A stretch of DNA of 64,000 bases from a bacterium. Lineage in GTDB: Bacteria > Patescibacteria > ABY1 > JAGPKW01. Position 1 is the stretch's first letter, and each line of letters opens with the position of its first letter. The position numbers were made by a program, and so were the translations under genes. The notes under the pieces were generated by a model that had not been told where the DNA came from, ran no database searches, and saw only the letters and a list, made by a program, of their open reading frames with translations. Positions 48,562-57,048 of this stretch are shown one piece after another. The stretch lies in NCBI GenBank assembly GCA_021780535.1, contig JAJXYN010000012.1:72329-136328 (forward strand), given 5' to 3'.

Positions 48562-49800
48562 ATGAAACCATATTATTTTTTAAAAGAAGTTTATTATGCT
48601 CTCGTATCTAATAAGGTTAGATCTGGCCTTACTGTTCTTGGTATTGTTATAGGTATTGCTTCTGTAATTTCTATGATAGCTATAGGTCAAGGTTCACAGA
48701 ATAGTATAAAAGCTAGTGTTGAATCGTTGGGATCTAATCTTATAATTGTTACACCTGGACAGCAAAGAGGTTTTGGTTTTCAAGTTAGTGGTGGTAGGGG
48801 CGGAGCTCAAACTTTAACTTCAGCTGACGCTGATGCAATATCTCAAAATGTTTCATCAATACAAATAATGGACCAAGAATTAAATGGTAGATATCAATTA
48901 ATAGGAAAAGGAACTAATACAAATACATCTGTAATGGGAACAACAGAAAATTATCCAAGTGTGAGAAATGTCCAAATTGATCAGGGGAATTTTATATCAT
49001 CTGCTGATGTTTCTAATATGAATAAAGTTGTTGTTCTTGGTGCAACTGTATTAACTGATCTTTTTGGTGATGGAACAGATCCGGCTTCTGTTATTGGACA
49101 AACTATTCAAATAAAAACATTGCAAGTAAAAATTATAGGCGTTACGAAGGCTAAAGGTGGTAACGGATTTAATAATCAAGACGACATGGTTTATATACCA
49201 TTAACAACAGCTCAACATTATTTAGCGGGTACTAAAACTAAATATATTAGCACACTTGCTATCCAGGCTGTTGATGAACAATCTATGAGTGATATACAAA
49301 ATCAAGTAACGCAATTACTTTTAACACGTCATAATATTTCTGATCCAACTGCTGCTGATTTTACAGTTACTAATCAATCAGATGTTGTTTCTACGGCGTC
49401 TTCTGTAACTGGTACTTTTACAACATTACTTGGTGCTGTTGCTGGTATATCTTTGGTTGTTGGTGGTATTGGTATTATGAATATGATGCTTACAACCGTT
49501 ACAGAGAGAACAAGAGAAATAGGACTACGAAAAGCTATTGGAGCAAAAAGAAAAGATATAAATTTACAATTTTTGGCGGAAGCTGTTGCTTTAACTTTCA
49601 TAGGTGGCGCTATAGGAATTTTACTTGGTTGGATAGTTTCAATGATTGTTACAAAATTTAGCGGTATTGCTACACAAGTTTCTTTATCTTCTGTAATTCT
49701 TTCATTTGGTGTTTCTGCTTTAATCGGTGTTGTGTTTGGATATTATCCAGCAAATAGAGCTTCAAAATTAAGTCCAATAGAGGCGTTAAAATATGAATAA
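48562..49800 (+). CDS. ABC transporter permease (MacB/FtsX type)
   Basis: 412 residues: one N-terminal membrane helix (KVRSGLTVLGIVIGIASVIS), a large outside domain (residues 45-280, MacB periplasmic type: GSNLIIVTPGQQRG), and three C-terminal helices in the FtsX arrangement (GAVAGISLVVGGIGIMNMML, LTFIGGAIGILLGWIVSMIV, ending ASKLSPIEALKYE). A mechanotransmission-type exporter of peptides or drugs. Operon member. Confidence 0.93.
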   Translation: MKPYYFLKEVYYALVSNKVRSGLTVLGIVIGIASVISMIAIGQGSQNSIKASVESLGSNLIIVTPGQQRGFGFQVSGGRGGAQTLTSADADAISQNVSSIQIMDQELNGRYQLIGKGTNTNTSVMGTTENYPSVRNVQIDQGNFISSADVSNMNKVVVLGATVLTDLFGDGTDPASVIGQTIQIKTLQVKIIGVTKAKGGNGFNNQDDMVYIPLTTAQHYLAGTKTKYISTLAIQAVDEQSMSDIQNQVTQLLLTRHNISDPTAADFTVTNQSDVVSTASSVTGTFTTLLGAVAGISLVVGGIGIMNMMLTTVTERTREIGLRKAIGAKRKDINLQFLAEAVALTFIGGAIGILLGWIVSMIVTKFSGIATQVSLSSVILSFGVSALIGVVFGYYPANRASKLSPIEALKYE

Positions 49801-49823
49801 AATTAAAAAATAAAATAAATTAT

Positions 49824-50288
49824 ATGGAAAAAAATAATATGAATAAACAAATTGCTATATTTATCGTATCTATAATAATAGTTGGAGGTGGTTCTTTTTT
49901 TGGTGGCATGCAATTTCAAAAAAGCCAAAAAACTTCAAATTCAAGTTTTGGAAATTTTCAAAGACAAGGTGGTGGAATTGGTACTGGAATGACAAGAAGA
50001 AATAATGGTGGTGGTTTTTCTAATGGTACTATTTTATCTATGGATGATAAAAGTATTACTTTAAAACTTAGGAACGGTGGTTCTCAGATCATATTTTTTG
50101 GAGATTCAACTTCAATTTTAAAATCGGATACTGGTGCTAAAAGTGATTTAGCTGTTGACCAAAATATTACTGTTACTGGCAAAACTAATTCAGATGGTAG
50201 TGTGACTGCTAATTCTATTCAAATAATGCCGATAAGACCTATAAATAATACAGTTAGTAATCAACCTCTTATACCAGCTAATAATTAA
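49824..50288 (+). CDS. Membrane-anchored DUF5666-like protein, 154 aa
   Basis: Membrane helix (IAIFIVSIIIVGGGSFFGGM), Gly/Asn/Arg-rich linker (GNFQRQGGGIGTGMTRRNNG), then the same small domain as in the 45224 gene: FSNGTILSMDDKSITLKLRN, GDSTSILKSDTG and NITVTGKTNSDGSVTANSIQ. Twenty-three bases after the permease. Probably works at the outer face beside the transporter. Function unknown. Confidence 0.72.
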   Translation: MEKNNMNKQIAIFIVSIIIVGGGSFFGGMQFQKSQKTSNSSFGNFQRQGGGIGTGMTRRNNGGGFSNGTILSMDDKSITLKLRNGGSQIIFFGDSTSILKSDTGAKSDLAVDQNITVTGKTNSDGSVTANSIQIMPIRPINNTVSNQPLIPANN

Positions 50289-50319
50289 ATTTCTAAAATA
50301 TAAAAAATAATTATATTTT

Positions 50320-50904
50320 ATGGACCAAGCTTCTGATATTGAACTTATAAATAAATATTTAAAAAATAATGATCAAGAGTCATTTAATCTTTTGATAAAA
50401 AAATATTTAGATATGATTTATAATTTTACTTGTATTTATGTTGGAAACAAAGAAGATGTAGATGATGTTGTGCAAAATACTTTCGTAAAAGTTTGGAAAA
50501 ATATAAAAAAATTTAATATTGATAAAAATTTTAAAACTTGGATATTTGAAATAGCAAAAAATACATCACTAGATTATTTAAAAAAGAAAAAAAATATTAA
50601 TTTTTCTGAATTAAATAATTCTAGTGATAATGATGATGAATTTATAAATTTAATAAAAGATGATAACTTTTCTCCAAGTGAGATTTTTGAGAACAAAGAG
50701 AACGCTTATTTGGTAAAATCAGAAATTGAAAAGCTTTCAATAAAGTATAAACAAATAATAAATCTTTATTATTTTAATGATTTTAACTTTAGGGAGATTT
50801 CTGAAATATTAAAAGAGTCTATAGACACAGTAAAAAGTAAGCACAGAAGAGCATTAATCTTACTTAGAGAAAATTTAAATAAAAATCGTAACATAATTAA
50901 TTAA
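50320..50904 (+). CDS. ECF-type RNA polymerase sigma factor
   Basis: 194 residues. Region 2 (FNLLIKKYLDMIYNFTCIYV, DVDDVVQNTFVKVWKNIKKF, TWIFEIAKNTSLDYLKKKK) and region 4 (LSIKYKQIINLYYFNDFNFR, EISEILKESIDTVKSKHRRA) are clear, without region 3. It likely drives its own operon, starting at 44817, whose first gene may hold it at the membrane. Its last codons lie in the left arm of a terminator hairpin. The signal sensed is unknown; envelope stress would fit the transporter genes. Confidence 0.92.
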   Translation: MDQASDIELINKYLKNNDQESFNLLIKKYLDMIYNFTCIYVGNKEDVDDVVQNTFVKVWKNIKKFNIDKNFKTWIFEIAKNTSLDYLKKKKNINFSELNNSSDNDDEFINLIKDDNFSPSEIFENKENAYLVKSEIEKLSIKYKQIINLYYFNDFNFREISEILKESIDTVKSKHRRALILLRENLNKNRNIIN

Positions 50905-50925
50905 TTTAAAATTGTTACGATTTTT
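50881..50925 (+). terminator. Terminator overlapping the sigma-factor stop codon
   Basis: Perfect stem AAAAATCGTAAC (50881-50892) / GTTACGATTTTT (50914-50925); the gene's stop lies in the loop. Confidence 0.8.
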
Positions 50926-50981
50926 GTTTTCGCTAATATTTACTTTTTTAATAAAATAATGTATTATATAACTTGTTAAAT

Positions 50982-51056
50982 GGCCTCATCGTCTAGTGGT
51001 TAGGACATATCCTTCTCAAGGATGGAACCGGAGTTCGATTCTCCGTGGGGCTACCA
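50982..51056 (+). tRNA. tRNA-Glu (anticodon CTC)
   Basis: 75 bases with a coded CCA end. Acceptor GGCCTCA pairs with TGGGGCT including G-T wobbles. The D-arm has TCTAGTGGTTAGGA, the anticodon loop TTCTCAA gives CTC, and the T-arm GGAGTTCGATTCTCC is standard. Reads GAG codons. Confidence 0.95.
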
Positions 51057-51085
51057 AAAAATTAATAATTTAATAATTTAAAAAA

Positions 51086-51271
51086 ATGAAGATAGAAAAA
51101 GACATTGAAGAAAAAAAATTAGCCAATTCATCTATTTCATCTTTTGAATCTGATGATTGGGATGAAGAAGATTGTGATTGTGAAGAAGGTTGTTGTGATA
51201 GTGAAGACGTAGAGGGGAATTGTCCAGCTAGTGGATGTATTGGATGTTCTGGCGGACATTGTAGTAGATAG
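51086..51271 (+). CDS. Small acidic Cys-rich protein, 61 aa
   Basis: Starts MKIEKDIEEKKLANSSISSF. The second half is packed with Cys and Asp/Glu (EEDCDCEEGCCDSEDVEGNC, then CIGCSGGHC), nine Cys in all. This could bind metal or form disulfides. No signal peptide. It begins 29 bases after tRNA-Glu and is followed by its own terminator, which supports a real gene. No family recognised; the frame on the other strand (51070-51321) is a shadow. Confidence 0.6.
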   Translation: MKIEKDIEEKKLANSSISSFESDDWDEEDCDCEEGCCDSEDVEGNCPASGCIGCSGGHCSR

Positions 51272-51279
51272 TAAAATTG

Positions 51280-51303
51280 TACGTGACTTTTCACGTATTT
51301 TTT
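51280..51303 (+). terminator. Rho-independent terminator
   Basis: Stem TACGTG/CACGTA followed by six T. Confidence 0.75.
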
Positions 51304-51430
51304 ATTTAAGTTTATAAACATTGAATAATAATATTTTACACTTCATTTGTTATTTTATAAGTGATATAATAAAAGAAAATAATTATCTCTAATTTAGATT
51401 TGGTAACTATTAAAAAAGGTAAAACAAATT

Positions 51431-53650
51431 ATGATTGTAGATCCTAAAGAACTTACAATTATTGGCGAAACCAATTTCCGTAATATGAGAAAAAAGTTTG
51501 GCATAAAAGTTGACGATAGACGTCGTCATGTTTATGTTATTGGAAAATCTGGTTCTGGTAAATCTGCTCTTCTAGAAAATATGATCATGCAAGATATTAT
51601 GAACGGCAACGGATGTTGTGTCATGGATCCTCATGGAGAATTAGCAGAATCTATTGTTAGATGTATTCCTCCAGAAAGACAGAAAGATGTTATTTATTTT
51701 AATCCATCTGATGTAGAATATCCTATTGCTTTTAATATTTTAGAAGGTACTGGGGATGATTCTAGTAAAAATTTAGTAACTTCTGGTCTTATTGGTATAT
51801 TTAAAAAAATATGGGCTGATTCTTGGGGACCTAGACTTGAATATGTTTTGAGAAATACTATTCTATCTCTTATGTATGCTGAAGGGAGTACTCTTCTTGG
51901 AATTAATAGAATGCTTACTGATAAAAAATACAGAAACTCTGTTCTTGAAAATGTTCACGATCCTATTTTGAAAGCTTTTTGGACTCAAGAATACGAAAAT
52001 TATCCTGCAAAAGAATTGCCAATGATTATAAGCCCTATACAAAATAAAGTTGGACAGTTTTTGTCTAACCCTATTGTTCGTAATATTCTTGGTCAACCGA
52101 ATAGTACTATAGATTTGAGAGAAATAATGGATAAGAAAAAAATATTTTTAGTAAATCTTTCAAAGGGTAGAATTGGTGAAGATAATTCATCTCTTATTGG
52201 TTCTATGATTGTTACAAAATTATATTTGGCAGCAATGAGCCGTGTTAATATTTCAGAGAGTGAAAGAAGTGATTTTTATCTTTATGTAGATGAATTTCAA
52301 AATTTTGCTACGGATTCTTTCGCAGATATTTTATCAGAAGCTAGAAAATATAGACTTGCACTTATTATTGCTCATCAATATGTATTACAACTTCCAGAAA
52401 AAGTTTCTGATGCTATTTTTGGTAATGGAGGTACGTTAATAACTTTTCGTCTTGGACCACAAGATGCTGAAATTTTTGAAAAAGAATTTGGGCCAGATTT
52501 TTTATTGGAAGATTTGGTAAATATTCCAAAATATAATATTGTTCTAAAACTTCTTATAGATGGAGTTGCGTCTAGATCTTTTTCAGCAGCTACGCTTCCC
52601 CCTATAACAAAAACTATTGGATATGAAGATAGGTCAGCTTTTATTATTGCTGAATCAAGAAAAAAATACTCAAGAAGTAAAGATCTTGTTGAAAATCAGA
52701 TTAGAGAATGGAGTATGAGTGAAGATGAGAGGCGTTCTGTAGAAAAAAAGAAAAAAGAAGAAGATTTTAAAAAAGAAAATTCTATTAAAGGTATTGTTGA
52801 GGAAAAAACTGGAGAAAAAATGTATTATACTAATTGTTGGGTTTGTGGTATGAAAATAGAAGTTCCATTCGCCCCAGATGATAAAAGACCTATATATTGT
52901 ATTGATGATTTAAAAAAAGTTAGAGAAAAAATAATTCAAGAACCTATATTTAATAGATTTGTTGAAAATAAAGAAAAAAAAATAGAGAAAAATAAAAAAG
53001 AAGAAAAAAGAGAACAAAAACCAAGACAAGAAAATAATATTAATAATAAACAACAAGATAGAAATAGAGAAAATAAAAAAGAAAGCATAAAGAGAGATGA
53101 TAATAGAAATAAAGATGGGAGAGATAATAAACAACAAAACAACAACCAACAAAGACAAGATATAAAAAAACCTGTTGAGCAAGTTGTGAGACCTATAATA
53201 AATAATAATATTGGAAAAATTATTCCTATTGAAGAAGAAAAATTAATTAAACCAATAATTAAAGAAATAATTATTGAACCTGAAAAAGAAATAAAAAAAA
53301 TAGAAGAAGTTAAACCAGTTATTAAAATAGAACAACCAAAAGAAGAAATAAAAGAGTTGGACTTTAAATCTATGCTTGGAGATATTATGAAGGAAACTGG
53401 AATAGAGGAAAAACAAAAAAGAGAAAAAATGGAAAAAGAAAAAAATGAAAAAGGGATAGAAAAAGAAAATGAAAAATTAATTGAACCAATACAAGATATA
53501 AAAGAGATTGAAAATGTTATTATTAAACCAGGAATGAGTTTGAATCAATTAAAAGAGAAGAGTTTTGATGAGATTAAACAAGAATTAAGTCAAAATAATA
53601 AGAATAATCAGTCTAATATTTTAAAGGCTGGAGAAGTTATTAAATTATAG
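51431..53650 (+). CDS. VirD4/TraG-like type IV secretion-type ATPase
   Basis: 739 residues. ATPase domain: Walker A GKSGSGKSALLENMIMQDIM (near residue 38), MDPHGELAESIVRCIPPERQ, Walker B FYLYVDEFQNFATDSF (near 280) and the DNA-pump arginine region. Residues 440-739 are a low-complexity Lys/Glu/Gln/Asn tail with a small C-x-x-C/C motif before it (YTNCWVCGMKIEV). It lacks the N-terminal membrane helices of true VirD4. CPR-type genomes often carry such ATPases with pilin-like genes, and one lies at 62627. Role: DNA or protein transfer, or pilus work. The next gene starts two bases after it. Confidence 0.85.
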   Translation: MIVDPKELTIIGETNFRNMRKKFGIKVDDRRRHVYVIGKSGSGKSALLENMIMQDIMNGNGCCVMDPHGELAESIVRCIPPERQKDVIYFNPSDVEYPIAFNILEGTGDDSSKNLVTSGLIGIFKKIWADSWGPRLEYVLRNTILSLMYAEGSTLLGINRMLTDKKYRNSVLENVHDPILKAFWTQEYENYPAKELPMIISPIQNKVGQFLSNPIVRNILGQPNSTIDLREIMDKKKIFLVNLSKGRIGEDNSSLIGSMIVTKLYLAAMSRVNISESERSDFYLYVDEFQNFATDSFADILSEARKYRLALIIAHQYVLQLPEKVSDAIFGNGGTLITFRLGPQDAEIFEKEFGPDFLLEDLVNIPKYNIVLKLLIDGVASRSFSAATLPPITKTIGYEDRSAFIIAESRKKYSRSKDLVENQIREWSMSEDERRSVEKKKKEEDFKKENSIKGIVEEKTGEKMYYTNCWVCGMKIEVPFAPDDKRPIYCIDDLKKVREKIIQEPIFNRFVENKEKKIEKNKKEEKREQKPRQENNINNKQQDRNRENKKESIKRDDNRNKDGRDNKQQNNNQQRQDIKKPVEQVVRPIINNNIGKIIPIEEEKLIKPIIKEIIIEPEKEIKKIEEVKPVIKIEQPKEEIKELDFKSMLGDIMKETGIEEKQKREKMEKEKNEKGIEKENEKLIEPIQDIKEIENVIIKPGMSLNQLKEKSFDEIKQELSQNNKNNQSNILKAGEVIKL

Positions 53651-53652
53651 TT

Positions 53653-54945
53653 ATGAATAATTATAAAAAGGGAAGTAATTTCATAATAATTATATTTGTG
53701 GTTCTCGTACTACTTCCTTCTTTTGTTTTGGTTCCTATAACTAACTTTATATTAAATAATGGTGGTGTGGCGTTTTTAGAACTACCTATATTTGCAAAAA
53801 TATCCGCCTTTATAGCATCTTTTTCTACGATGCTTGGTATTTTTATGATCTATAGACAAATAGAAAAAGATAAGAAGGTTAATTCTTCTAGGTTCTTGGT
53901 AGATCTAAATGATTCTATAATGTCATTTGAAAGTACTAGAAATGTTTATAAAAAGTTATTAGATCTTGAAGATAAGAAATATGATAGAAAGCTTTATGAA
54001 AAAGCTTTTAAAACTGATGAGGATAAATATAATTTATTGTCATATTTTGGTTTTTTTGAAAATTTACAATTTTTTTTAGAAAAGAAAATAATTAAAATCT
54101 CGGAAATAAATGATTTATTTTCTAAAAGATTTTTTATAGCTATTAATAATCCTTATATTCAAGAGGAAATATCAAAAAATGCTGAATCTTGGGTGAATAT
54201 TTATAAATTATATAAAACTTTTGTTGTTTATAAAAATGATAAAAATATTAAAATCCCGTATAAACAATATGCTTTATCAAAGACAAAAGAATATTCTAAA
54301 TATTCGAAAAACTATTTCAATTATAAATCAATTAAAAACAATTTATTTATAATATTTATTTTATCATCATCTATTTTTACATTGTTGTTGTTTTTTTTGT
54401 TGATTGCATTTGGTTATCCTGTAAATAATATTTCTAGTATAATAGGTTCTTGTGGTACAGTTATTGGTGCTTTAGCTATATTTTTTCAACTTAATGTGGA
54501 GAATGGAATAAATAAATCTAGATTTCTTTTTGAATTGAATAAATCATTTCTCTCTAAAGAATATTTTAAAGAAATAAATGTTTTAGCTTCATATAATATT
54601 AATTATAATAAAAAATTTAATTTAAAAAATAATTTGTTTAGTAAGGTAAAAATAGAAAATTTGTTTAATTATTTAACATTTTTTGAATCAATAAATATAA
54701 TGTTAGAAAACCATGGATTAGATGCTTCTGAAATAAATTCATTTTTTGGTTTTAGATTTTTTGTTGTAGTAAATAATCCTTATATTCAAGATATTTTATT
54801 AATAAAAGATGCTGTATATTTTAAAAATATTTATAGATTGCATGATAAATTAATAAAATATAGAAAATTTAAGTTTTTAGATGTTATATATGGTAACTAT
54901 TCTTTAGAAAAAAGATATCAAAACTATAAGCAATTATTAAAATAA
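53653..54945 (+). CDS. Duplicated-module membrane protein (DUF4760-like), 430 aa, paralogue A
   Basis: Two homologous halves. Each has two membrane helices, then a Q/K-rich amphipathic helix and a helical cytoplasmic domain: GIFMIYRQIEKDKKVNSSRF...LNDSIMS in half 1 matches GALAIFFQLNVENGINKSRF...LNKSFLS in half 2, and both end with SKRFFIAINNPYIQ / GFRFFVVVNNPYIQ. The pattern recalls DUF4760. A second full copy lies at 55746 and a fragment at 55634. Two bases after the VirD4-like gene. Function unknown. Confidence 0.7.
   Translation: MNNYKKGSNFIIIIFVVLVLLPSFVLVPITNFILNNGGVAFLELPIFAKISAFIASFSTMLGIFMIYRQIEKDKKVNSSRFLVDLNDSIMSFESTRNVYKKLLDLEDKKYDRKLYEKAFKTDEDKYNLLSYFGFFENLQFFLEKKIIKISEINDLFSKRFFIAINNPYIQEEISKNAESWVNIYKLYKTFVVYKNDKNIKIPYKQYALSKTKEYSKYSKNYFNYKSIKNNLFIIFILSSSIFTLLLFFLLIAFGYPVNNISSIIGSCGTVIGALAIFFQLNVENGINKSRFLFELNKSFLSKEYFKEINVLASYNINYNKKFNLKNNLFSKVKIENLFNYLTFFESINIMLENHGLDASEINSFFGFRFFVVVNNPYIQDILLIKDAVYFKNIYRLHDKLIKYRKFKFLDVIYGNYSLEKRYQNYKQLLK
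54664..54777 (+). repeat. Source segment of a partial duplication
   Basis: About 114 bases in the 3' part of the 53653 gene recur at 55634-55747 with about five changes. Confidence 0.85.
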
Positions 54946-54947
54946 AA

Positions 54948-55646
54948 ATGGATAAAATAAAAAAATTAGGAATAATTGGTGGTTTGGGACCAGAATCAAC
55001 AGCTAGATTTTATTTAGATATTATAAAATATTTTAAGATAAAAAATCCGAATACATATCCATCTATTGTTATAGATAGTGTTTCTTTTGATAAACATTTA
55101 GAGGGAGAAATAATTGTTGAAAACAAAAATGAGAATAAAATGAAAGAGATATTGATTAATAGTGCTAAAAAAATTAAAAGATCAGGTGCTGATATATGTG
55201 TTATGCCCTGTAATACGTTACATATATTTTTTAATGATATATCAAAAAATATGAAAATGATTAGTATTATAGATTCTGTTATTAATGAAATTAAAATTAA
55301 AAAATTAAAAAAAGTTTTATTATTAGCTACTACAAAAACAATTGAATCTAAAATATATTCAAACGCTTTTTTAAAAAATAAAATAAATTTCATAATACCA
55401 TCCAGCGTTGATCAGAAAAAGATATCTCAAATAATAATAAAAATATTAGATAATAAATATGTTAAAAAAGATTTTGAACTATTAAAAAAAATAATATATA
55501 AATTCAAGAAAAATGGTGTAGATTCAATAATTCTAGGTTGCACGGATTTTGATATTATTCTGGATGATTTAAAAAAACTAGATATAAAAATTATAGATTC
55601 TTTAGATGTTTTAGCTAAAACAACGGTAGAATATTTAATTATTTAA
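54948..55646 (+). CDS. Aspartate/glutamate racemase family protein
   Basis: 232 residues. The start KKLGIIGGLGPESTARFYLD and the two catalytic cysteines in CVMPCNTLHIFF and SIILGCTDFDIIL define the Asp/Glu racemase family, which interconverts L- and D-acidic amino acids. Two bases after paralogue A. The last codons (YLII) lie in DNA copied from that gene, so its present C-terminus may be new. It could supply D-Asp or D-Glu to the Ddl-like ligase encoded downstream. Confidence 0.9.
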   Translation: MDKIKKLGIIGGLGPESTARFYLDIIKYFKIKNPNTYPSIVIDSVSFDKHLEGEIIVENKNENKMKEILINSAKKIKRSGADICVMPCNTLHIFFNDISKNMKMISIIDSVINEIKIKKLKKVLLLATTKTIESKIYSNAFLKNKINFIIPSSVDQKKISQIIIKILDNKYVKKDFELLKKIIYKFKKNGVDSIILGCTDFDIILDDLKKLDIKIIDSLDVLAKTTVEYLII

Positions 55647-55747
55647 CATTTTTTGAATCAATAAATATAATGTTGGAAAATCATGGATTAGATGTTCCTG
55701 AAATAAATTCATTTTTTGGTTTTAGATTTTTTATTGTAGTAAATAAT
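55634..55747 (+). repeat. Partial copy of the 53653 gene between racemase and paralogue B
   Basis: About 114 bases nearly identical to 54664-54777. It supplies the racemase stop codon and ends at the start codon region of the next gene. Confidence 0.85.
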
Positions 55748-57047
55748 GAAAAGAAAAAGTAATAATTTAATATTGATTTTTGTAATACTAATATTGTTAC
55801 CATCTCTTTTTATTATTCCTATTGTAAATGTTGTATTGAAAAATGTTGGAATAGGTGATGTATTTCGTTCTAATCCTTTATTTGCCATTATATCATCTAT
55901 TGCTTCATCTATCTCTGTTATTATTGGTATTTTAGTTGTTTATAGACAAATAGAAAAAGAAAAGAAAATTAATTCTAATACTTTTTTGATAAGTCTTAAT
56001 GATTATTTTGCTACAGATGAAAATATTAAAAGATGTTTTCATAAATTAATGAAGCTTGAGAAAAGAAAGTATTCTTTTAGTGTTTATGAAAAAGAATTTA
56101 AGACTGATGAAGATAAATATGATTTGCTTGAATATTTGAATTTTATGGAAAGTCTTCAATATTTTATTGCGGAAAGAGTTATTAAGATAAGTGAAATAAA
56201 CGAATTATTTTCAAAAAGATTTTTTATAGCCATTAATAGCCCGTATATTCAAGAAATAAAACTTAAAAAATATGATTATTCTTGGGTGAGTTTATATAGA
56301 CTTGCTAGGTCTTTGATTGACTACAGAAGAGAGAAAGGATACCAGGTGCCATATGAACAATATTCCCTAGAAAATATGCCAAATTATGAAAAATACTCAA
56401 AAGGGTATTATGATCATAAGTCTTTAATGGCAAATTATTTTAAATTGTTTATTGTAGCCTCTACCGTATTTTTAATTACTTTTTTTATAGTATTACATTT
56501 TGTGTTCAGCTTGCAACTTCAAGATACTTCTAAGGCTATATCTATAACCGGAGTTATAATTGGAGCTTTGGCTTTGTTATTTCAGAAAATTGAAGAAAAT
56601 AATATTGATAGAGCAAGGTTTTTGTTTGAATTGAATAAAATTTTTTTAAGTAAACAACTTTTCGGAGATGTCTATATGGCTACAACTAAAAATTTTTATC
56701 GCAATGAACCTTTTGATGAAAAGCATAATTATGTAAAACATTTAAGCAAAATTGATGCTGTACAGTACCTTTCTTTTTTTGAAGAACTATATATTTTAAT
56801 AAATAAAAAAATTATTAATATTCAAGAAGCGAGTTTTTTTTTCAGTCATAAATTTTTTGCAGTTGTTAATAATAAATTCTTTTTAAAAATGTTTATATTA
56901 AAAAATAAAAAAAATCTATTAAATATATATAAACTTTTTAAAATATTTGACGACTGTGTTATAAAGTATGCAACCTATGAAGATGGAAAATATGTTTTAA
57001 AAAATATTGATAAAAATTATTATAATTTGATAAATAATATAAAATAA
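55746..57047 (+). CDS. Duplicated-module membrane protein (DUF4760-like), 433 aa, paralogue B
   Basis: Same layout as the 53653 protein and clearly homologous: ISSIASSISVIIGILVVYRQ, IEKEKKINSNTFLISLND and LFSKRFFIAINSPYIQEI in half 1; SITGVIIGALALLFQKIEEN and RARFLFELNKIFLS in half 2. The start ATG lies in the copied segment's end, AAATAATG. One base before the Ddl-like gene. Sequence divergence from paralogue A is substantial while the intervening fragment is nearly identical to A, so the fragment is a later event. Confidence 0.7.
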   Translation: MKRKSNNLILIFVILILLPSLFIIPIVNVVLKNVGIGDVFRSNPLFAIISSIASSISVIIGILVVYRQIEKEKKINSNTFLISLNDYFATDENIKRCFHKLMKLEKRKYSFSVYEKEFKTDEDKYDLLEYLNFMESLQYFIAERVIKISEINELFSKRFFIAINSPYIQEIKLKKYDYSWVSLYRLARSLIDYRREKGYQVPYEQYSLENMPNYEKYSKGYYDHKSLMANYFKLFIVASTVFLITFFIVLHFVFSLQLQDTSKAISITGVIIGALALLFQKIEENNIDRARFLFELNKIFLSKQLFGDVYMATTKNFYRNEPFDEKHNYVKHLSKIDAVQYLSFFEELYILINKKIINIQEASFFFSHKFFAVVNNKFFLKMFILKNKKNLLNIYKLFKIFDDCVIKYATYEDGKYVLKNIDKNYYNLINNIK

Positions 57048-57048
57048 T

